DNA of 10,979 bases, taken from NCBI GenBank assembly GCA_913060595.1, contig CAJXSA010000107.1:1-10979 (forward strand), read 5' to 3'. The translations under genes and the position numbers were made by a program. This document shows positions 6,361 to 10,979 of the stretch, in pieces; position 1 is the first letter of the stretch, and every line of letters begins with the position of its first letter. The DNA comes from an uncultured Ignavibacteria bacterium. GTDB lineage: Bacteria; Bacteroidota; Ignavibacteria; SZUA-365. The notes beneath the pieces were generated by a model. That model had not been told where the DNA came from. It did no database searches and saw nothing but the letters and a program-made list of their open reading frames with translations.

Positions 6361-7014
6361 ATGAAATTTTTCATCGACAGTGCAAACATTGATGAAATTC
6401 GTGAGGCTGCCAGTCTTGGAATACTCGACGGAGTCACCACCAATCCATCGCTGGTTGCGAAAGAGGGAAAGAATTTCCGCCAGCTGCTCGACCAGATTCT
6501 CGAGATCGTCGACGGACCGGTGAGTGCCGAGGTCGTTTCCACGGACGCGGACGGCATCAAGAAGGAAGCGCGCGAACTGGCGGCGATACACGAGAACATC
6601 GTGGTGAAAGTGCCGCTCATCCGCGAGGGACTCAAGGCGGTGCGCACGCTCACCGACGAGGGCATCCGCACCAACGTCACGCTGTGTTTTTCCCCCACGC
6701 AGGCGCTGCTCGCCGCCAAGGCCGGCGCCACCTACGTCTCCCCGTTCATCGGTCGCCTCGATGACGTCAGCCAGGACGGAATGGAACTGATAGAGCAGAT
6801 TGTCACCATATATAGTAACTACGACTATCGCACCGAAGTACTCGCCGCGAGCATCCGGCATCCGCTGCACGTGCTGCAGGCGGCCATGATCGGCGCCGAC
6901 GTGGCGACGATTCCGTTCAAAATCATCAACCAGATGTTCAAGCATCCGCTCACAGAGAGAGGACTCGAGCAGTTCCTTGACGACTGGAAGAACAACGAGG
7001 CGAAACTCGTCTGA
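6361..7014 (+). CDS. fsa: Small transaldolase, fructose-6-phosphate aldolase-like (TalC/MipB family)
   Basis: This family uses a Schiff-base lysine to move a dihydroxyacetone unit between sugar phosphates (transaldolase), or to cleave fructose 6-phosphate in the FSA subgroup; it is a cytoplasmic decameric TIM barrel. The 217 residues match family length. Visible motifs are FIDSANIDEIREA (4-16), GVTTNPSL (24-31) and the catalytic Lys83 in NIVVKVPL. NVTLCFSPTQALLAAKAGA (105-123) and SPFIGRLDD (127-135) follow. Glu57 and Phe129 stand where the E. coli F6P aldolase has Gln59 and Tyr131, and where classical transaldolase has Glu and Phe. I therefore infer transaldolase activity, despite the common annotation as fsa. 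ATG at 6361 has GAGG (6351-6354) six bases upstream, the clearest ribosome binding site in the window. gcvT follows after 42 bases. Confidence 0.93.
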   Translation: MKFFIDSANIDEIREAASLGILDGVTTNPSLVAKEGKNFRQLLDQILEIVDGPVSAEVVSTDADGIKKEARELAAIHENIVVKVPLIREGLKAVRTLTDEGIRTNVTLCFSPTQALLAAKAGATYVSPFIGRLDDVSQDGMELIEQIVTIYSNYDYRTEVLAASIRHPLHVLQAAMIGADVATIPFKIINQMFKHPLTERGLEQFLDDWKNNEAKLV

Positions 7015-7034
7015 CCCCGACCTTCACTTTTCTT

Positions 7035-7045
7035 ACATATTTTCC
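7035..7045 (+). promoter_or_regulatory. Candidate -7/-10 element immediately before gcvT
   Basis: ACATATTTTCC lies 11 bases before the gcvT ATG and matches nine of the ten bases of the TATATTTTCC element before lptF. If it is a true -7 element, transcription would begin only a few bases before the start codon. No TTG is present at the expected -33 distance. Confidence 0.3.
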
Positions 7046-7056
7046 GGCTGACTGAA

Positions 7057-8142
7057 ATGAAGCATACAGCATTTCATGACATTCATGCGCGTCTCGGTGC
7101 CAAAATGGTCGAGTTCGCGGGTTTTAACATGCCCATACAGTACGAGGGCATCATTGCGGAGCACAAGCGCGTCCGCAATACCGTCGGCGTGTTCGACGTC
7201 TCCCACATGGGTGAATTCGAGGTGCGGGGCAAGGACGCCTTCGACTTCGTGCAGAAAATGACCACCAACGACGTGAGCAAGCTTGTCGAGGGCGCGGTGC
7301 AGTATTCGACCATGTGCTATGAGAACGGCGGCATCGTGGACGATCTGCTTGTCTACCATTGCGGCGACTTCCTGCAGCTGGTGGTCAACGCCTCCAATCT
7401 CGAGAAGGATTTCAACTGGCTGCAGAGCCACGTGAGCGGCGACGTGCAGCTGATCGACAAAAGCGACGAAACCGCGCTGCTCGCGGTGCAGGGCCCCCGT
7501 TCGCTGGACGTGATGCGCAAGATCACCGACATCGACGTCGACGACATTCCTTACTACAACTGGCGTCCCGCGAAGGTTGCCGGCATCGACTGCATGTTTT
7601 CCCGCACCGGGTACACCGGCGAACTGGGCTGCGAGATCTATTTCGCGAACGACGCCGCGCTGGGTGAGAAGATGTGGAACGCCATTTTCGAGGCCGGGGC
7701 GGAATTCGATATCGAGCCCGTCGGACTCGGCGCGCGCGACACGCTGCGCCTGGAAGTCGGCTTCTGCCTGTACGGCAACGACATCGACGAGACCACCAAT
7801 CCCCTCGAGGCGAAGCTGGGCTGGATCACCAAGCTGAAGAAGGGTGACTTCGTCGGCCGCGACGCCATCGCGAAGGCCAGGGAAGACGGTCTGACGCGGC
7901 GCCTGGTCGGCATGGTGCTCGAGGAGCGCGCCATTCCCCGGCAGGGGTACGGCATCGCCGTCGACGGCGAAGTCTGCGGCACGGTCACCAGCGGCACCAT
8001 GTCGCCGATGCTGGAGAAGGGCGTCGCCATGGGGTATGTGCCCGTCGCGCACAGCGAGGCAGGCACCCCGGTGTCCATCATGATTCGCAACAAGGCGGTT
8101 CCGGCCGTCGTCACCAAGGTTCCATTCGTGGAGAAACAATAG
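7057..8142 (+). CDS. gcvT: Glycine cleavage system T protein (aminomethyltransferase)
   Basis: GcvT transfers the methylene group of aminomethyl-lipoyl H protein to tetrahydrofolate, giving 5,10-methylene-THF and ammonia. It is part of the cytoplasmic glycine cleavage complex. The 361 residues match the family. The N-terminus (VEFAGFNMPIQYEGIIAEHKRVR, about 18-40) is typical, followed by GVFDVSHMGEFEVRG, the GGIVDDLLVY motif with catalytic-site Asp95/Asp96, and ALLAVQGPRS. SRTGYTGELGCEIY, GLGARDTLRLE and LYGNDIDETTNPLEAKLGW complete the folate-binding core. The barrel-like C-terminal domain includes GTVTSGTMSP and GYVP. It starts at ATG 7057; no Shine-Dalgarno sequence is seen. gcvH and gcvP are not adjacent and must be encoded elsewhere if the complex is complete. 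I consider a folate-binding YgfZ-like paralog unlikely, because the GcvT-specific motifs are intact and the protein is full length. Confidence 0.95.
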   Translation: MKHTAFHDIHARLGAKMVEFAGFNMPIQYEGIIAEHKRVRNTVGVFDVSHMGEFEVRGKDAFDFVQKMTTNDVSKLVEGAVQYSTMCYENGGIVDDLLVYHCGDFLQLVVNASNLEKDFNWLQSHVSGDVQLIDKSDETALLAVQGPRSLDVMRKITDIDVDDIPYYNWRPAKVAGIDCMFSRTGYTGELGCEIYFANDAALGEKMWNAIFEAGAEFDIEPVGLGARDTLRLEVGFCLYGNDIDETTNPLEAKLGWITKLKKGDFVGRDAIAKAREDGLTRRLVGMVLEERAIPRQGYGIAVDGEVCGTVTSGTMSPMLEKGVAMGYVPVAHSEAGTPVSIMIRNKAVPAVVTKVPFVEKQ

Positions 8143-8183
8143 AGGAAGCACGGCGCATCATATTGCCTTCTGCCTGACACTGC

Positions 8184-10976
8184 GTGAGACGCAAAAGCAA
8201 AAATAGCGAACCGTCGGCCAAGCCGGCGCGCGGCAGGCAGGGACTGGACACAAAGCGCAAGCTCGACATCATCGGATTGCTGATGATCGCGTCTGCGTTC
8301 CTGATCCTTCTCGCCCTGCTGTCGCATTCTCATTCCGACGAAACCGTTGCGGACGTCGGCATGGGTGATTTCGTGCGTCTGTTCGCGGGCGATCCGGAGA
8401 TACAGGCCCGGGCCGACACGACGTCCAACTGGCTGGGCCTGTTCGGCGCCATCATCGCGAATTTCTTCATCAACATCACCTTCGGGTATTTCGCCATCGT
8501 CTTTCCCGTGCTGCTCATGCTCTGGGGGTGGTCCATACTGCGAAGACGCGACCTGCGGGCGCTGGCGTATTACACGAATTACGGACTGGTGCTGGTGTTC
8601 CTGCTCTCGACCTTCCTGGGGCTGGTGCGCCTGGTGTCGTGGATGCCTGAGCTGTCGGTGTCCTGGTCCGGCAACATCGGCGATTTCGTGGCGGGGCTGA
8701 TTTCCCGTCTGATCGGCACCACGGGCGGCATCGTCGTCATTCTCACCACCACGGTGGTGCTTGCGGTGGTGGTCGTCGACTATGACATCCAGGCCACGCT
8801 CGACCGTTTCCGCCGCCTGCTCGGCTGGCTGCGCGAGACGGTGACGGGCCGGGCCGGCGCGCTCAACTCCGCATTCCGCGCCGAACGAGAGGCTGCCCTT
8901 GCTTCCTCCGGCGGGGAACAGCTGCCGGTCGACGAGGCTGCGATGGACGAGCCTGCCGAGAAAAAGCCGCGGCGGACGCTGCGCCGCAAGGACCTTGACA
9001 TTCCGCCGCCTCCGGCGCCGACCGAGGTGTCGATTTCGCGGCAGCGTGCGGAAGCGCGACAGCAGGCGGATTTCAACGTGCCTGACCGGGACGCCGACGA
9101 GGGCGTTACGCCGCGTTCGAACGGCACGATTTCGCGCGATGCGATCGAAGGACTGAGCGGCATACTCGGCGGACTGCGCGGGGATGCCGGCAAGAAGGAA
9201 AAGGCCGCGGGGAAGGGAAGTGCGAAAGCAACTGCCGCACGGGAGGAAGCGGGCGCCGACGATCACGTGCCCGCGGCGAAGCAGCGTCGTGACGCGGATG
9301 CGTCGTCCACCCCGCAGAGGGCGGTGTCGGGAGAGGCCGGCGCGAAGGATGCGGAGAGTGCGCCCGCGCTGTCGGAAGTCATGGCCAACGAGCACGAGCG
9401 CAAGGCCGTGCAGCAGGCCGTGGCGAAGAAAGTGTCCGAGGCGTCGGAGGGCGGAGACGTCGACGCGCTCAACAAGGAACTGGCGGAGACACGCATCCGC
9501 TACGAATACCCGTCGCCGGAACTGCTCGACCATCAGGAAACGGTTGAGACGGTGACCGACGAGGAGCTGCGGGTGAAGGCCGAGCAGGTGAAGGAGAAGC
9601 TCGCCGTGTTCGGTATCGGCATCAAGAGCATTTCCGTGACGCCGGGTCCGGTGGTGACGTTGTTCGAGCTGGTGCCGGACAGCAGCGTGAAGATCAGCAA
9701 GATCGTATCCCTGGCCGACGACCTCGCGCTTGCCCTTGCCGCCAAGGGGATACGCATCATCGCACCGATTCCCGGCAAGAGCGCCGTGGGCATCGAGATC
9801 CCGAACAATCAGCCCGAGTTCGTCAACTTCCGCAGCGTGGTGAGCGCGCCGCAGTTCCGCACGTCGAAGCATCGGTTGACGCTGGGTCTGGGCAAGTCCA
9901 TCACCGGCGACGTCATGTGCGACGACCTGGCGAAAATGCCGCATCTGCTCATCGCGGGCGCGACCGGATCGGGCAAGAGCGTGGGCATCAACGTGATGAT
10001 CAACAGCCTGCTGTTCCGCATGAAGCCGCAGGAAGTGAAATTCGTCATGATCGATCCGAAGAAGATCGAGCTGGCGCAGTATCGCGGGCTGAATCGTCAT
10101 TTCCTCGCCACCTGTCCCGACGTGGACGAGGAGATCATCACCGATTCGGCCAACGCCGTGATCGTGCTCAAGAGCCTGGAACTGGAAATGGACATGCGTT
10201 ACACCAAGCTCGCCAAGGGCGGGGTGCGGCATGTGGACGATTACAACGAGAAAGTGAAGCGCGGCACGCTGCGCGACAGCGAGGTCATCAAGCATTTCCA
10301 GCTGCCGTACATCGTCGTCATCATCGACGAGCTGGCGGATCTGATGATCACTGCGGCGCGGGAAGTGGAAGAGCCCATTGCGCGCCTTGCGCAGCTCGCG
10401 CGCGCCGTCGGCATACACCTGGTGCTGGCCACACAGCGTCCCTCGGTGGACGTGATCACCGGCGTGATCAAGGCCAACTTCCCGGCGCGCATCGCCTACC
10501 AGGTGGCCAGCCGCATCGACTCGCGCACCGTGCTCGACGGTCCGGGCGCCGATCAGCTGCTGGGAAACGGCGACATGCTGTACCTGGCCGGCGGACAGCC
10601 CAAGCCCGTGCGCATACAGAACGCCTATCTTTCCACCGAGGAAGTGGAGCGCGTGGTCGAATTCATCGCCGATCAGCGCGGCTACCAGCGTCCGTATTCG
10701 CTGCCCTCGGTGCGGGCGCAGCAGAAGGGCCGGTCGCGCGAGGACGAAATCGGCACGGACGACCTCATGTTCGAGGCCGCGCGCCTCGTCGTGCGTCATC
10801 AGCAGGGTTCGGTTTCCCTGCTGCAGCGGCGCCTCAAAATCGGATACTCGCGCGCAGCGCGCATCGTTGACCAGCTGGAGTCCGCCGGCATCGTCGGTCC
10901 CTACGACGGGAGCAAAGCGCGGCAGGTCATGGTAGAAGACGAAGAGCAACTCGAAGACATTCTGCAAACGCTGTAA
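8184..10976 (+). CDS. ftsK: DNA translocase FtsK/SpoIIIE
   Basis: FtsK is the septum-anchored hexameric ATPase that pumps chromosome DNA, usually toward the dif site, during cell division. The 930-residue product has a basic N-terminal tail and membrane segments at about 29-46, 84-118 (probably two, or one with a kink), 134-151 and 178-198. A charged Ala/Lys/Glu-rich linker (about 200-430) follows. The alpha domain begins near YEYPSPELL (440). The RecA-like beta domain has Walker A GATGSGKS at 592-599 and Walker B IVVIIDELADLM with Asp715-Glu716. The gamma winged-helix DNA-reading domain at about 858-920 includes SVSLLQRRLKIGYSRAARIVDQLE. All domains are present, and the length lies between SpoIIIE (about 790) and E. 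coli FtsK (about 1,330). The start is GTG at 8184, since an in-frame TGA lies at 8175-8177 and the next ATG falls inside the first membrane segment. No clear ribosome binding site is seen. It lies 41 bases after gcvT. Confidence 0.95.
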   Translation: MRRKSKNSEPSAKPARGRQGLDTKRKLDIIGLLMIASAFLILLALLSHSHSDETVADVGMGDFVRLFAGDPEIQARADTTSNWLGLFGAIIANFFINITFGYFAIVFPVLLMLWGWSILRRRDLRALAYYTNYGLVLVFLLSTFLGLVRLVSWMPELSVSWSGNIGDFVAGLISRLIGTTGGIVVILTTTVVLAVVVVDYDIQATLDRFRRLLGWLRETVTGRAGALNSAFRAEREAALASSGGEQLPVDEAAMDEPAEKKPRRTLRRKDLDIPPPPAPTEVSISRQRAEARQQADFNVPDRDADEGVTPRSNGTISRDAIEGLSGILGGLRGDAGKKEKAAGKGSAKATAAREEAGADDHVPAAKQRRDADASSTPQRAVSGEAGAKDAESAPALSEVMANEHERKAVQQAVAKKVSEASEGGDVDALNKELAETRIRYEYPSPELLDHQETVETVTDEELRVKAEQVKEKLAVFGIGIKSISVTPGPVVTLFELVPDSSVKISKIVSLADDLALALAAKGIRIIAPIPGKSAVGIEIPNNQPEFVNFRSVVSAPQFRTSKHRLTLGLGKSITGDVMCDDLAKMPHLLIAGATGSGKSVGINVMINSLLFRMKPQEVKFVMIDPKKIELAQYRGLNRHFLATCPDVDEEIITDSANAVIVLKSLELEMDMRYTKLAKGGVRHVDDYNEKVKRGTLRDSEVIKHFQLPYIVVIIDELADLMITAAREVEEPIARLAQLARAVGIHLVLATQRPSVDVITGVIKANFPARIAYQVASRIDSRTVLDGPGADQLLGNGDMLYLAGGQPKPVRIQNAYLSTEEVERVVEFIADQRGYQRPYSLPSVRAQQKGRSREDEIGTDDLMFEAARLVVRHQQGSVSLLQRRLKIGYSRAARIVDQLESAGIVGPYDGSKARQVMVEDEEQLEDILQTL

Positions 10977-10979
10977 GGA

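Noticed and set aside
7638..10967. Open frame of 1,109 codons on the minus strand opposite ftsK and the end of gcvT
   Set aside because: The plus strand carries clear FtsK and GcvT domains. The antisense product is His/Arg/Asp-rich low-complexity sequence with no recognisable domain, and GC-rich codon usage explains the lack of stops.
1..10979. CRISPR, transposon, prophage, tRNA or rRNA content
   Set aside because: No regularly spaced repeats, transposase-like products, terminal inverted repeats, cloverleaf or rRNA-like sequence were seen. The genes are conserved envelope and housekeeping functions.

Overview
This GC-rich window most likely comes from a member of the Bacteroidota/FCB group. 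The main evidence is a partial SprA, the outer-membrane translocon of the type IX secretion system (T9SS), which is essentially confined to that group. The divergent region also carries a -33/-7 promoter (TTG, 20 bases, TAATTTTG) of the Bacteroidota pattern. High GC and alanine/arginine-rich linkers suggest a deep or GC-rich lineage (for example Ignavibacteria/Kapabacteria or Rhodothermota-like) rather than a classical low-GC flavobacterium. The exact lineage is inference.

Layout. Bases 1-2607 (minus) hold the first 869 codons of sprA, which runs off the left edge. Bases 2608-2959 are a divergent intergenic region with promoter-like elements for both directions, a DnaA-box-like 9-mer and a 7-bp inverted repeat. 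Bases 2960-5643 (plus) are lptF and lptG, overlapping by one base (TAATG). LptF carries an unusual insertion of about 160 residues that contains a tandem 18-nt repeat. A 163-nt gap with a weak hairpin and a sigma70-like promoter precedes a QueD-type 6-carboxytetrahydropterin synthase gene (5807-6241). A 119-nt AT-rich gap with an 8-bp inverted repeat and a promoter candidate precedes a small transaldolase (6361-7014). gcvT (7057-8142) and a complete ftsK (8184-10976) follow, with about 40-nt gaps and no clear Shine-Dalgarno sequence before either.

How the genes fit together. SprA (protein export across the outer membrane) and LptFG (lipopolysaccharide extraction from the inner membrane) both serve the outer envelope and share a divergent control region. 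The rest is housekeeping: queuosine precursor synthesis, pentose-phosphate carbon exchange, glycine/C1 metabolism and chromosome segregation. All five plus-strand genes after lptF could be partly co-transcribed, but AT-rich promoter-like motifs precede most of them.

I found no mobile element, CRISPR array, tRNA, rRNA or defence-like cassette, and no convincing new multi-gene system. The points most worth checking are the LptF insertion, a recurrent ATATTTTC element upstream of several start codons, a possible leaderless gcvT, and active-site residues that favour transaldolase over fructose-6-phosphate aldolase.
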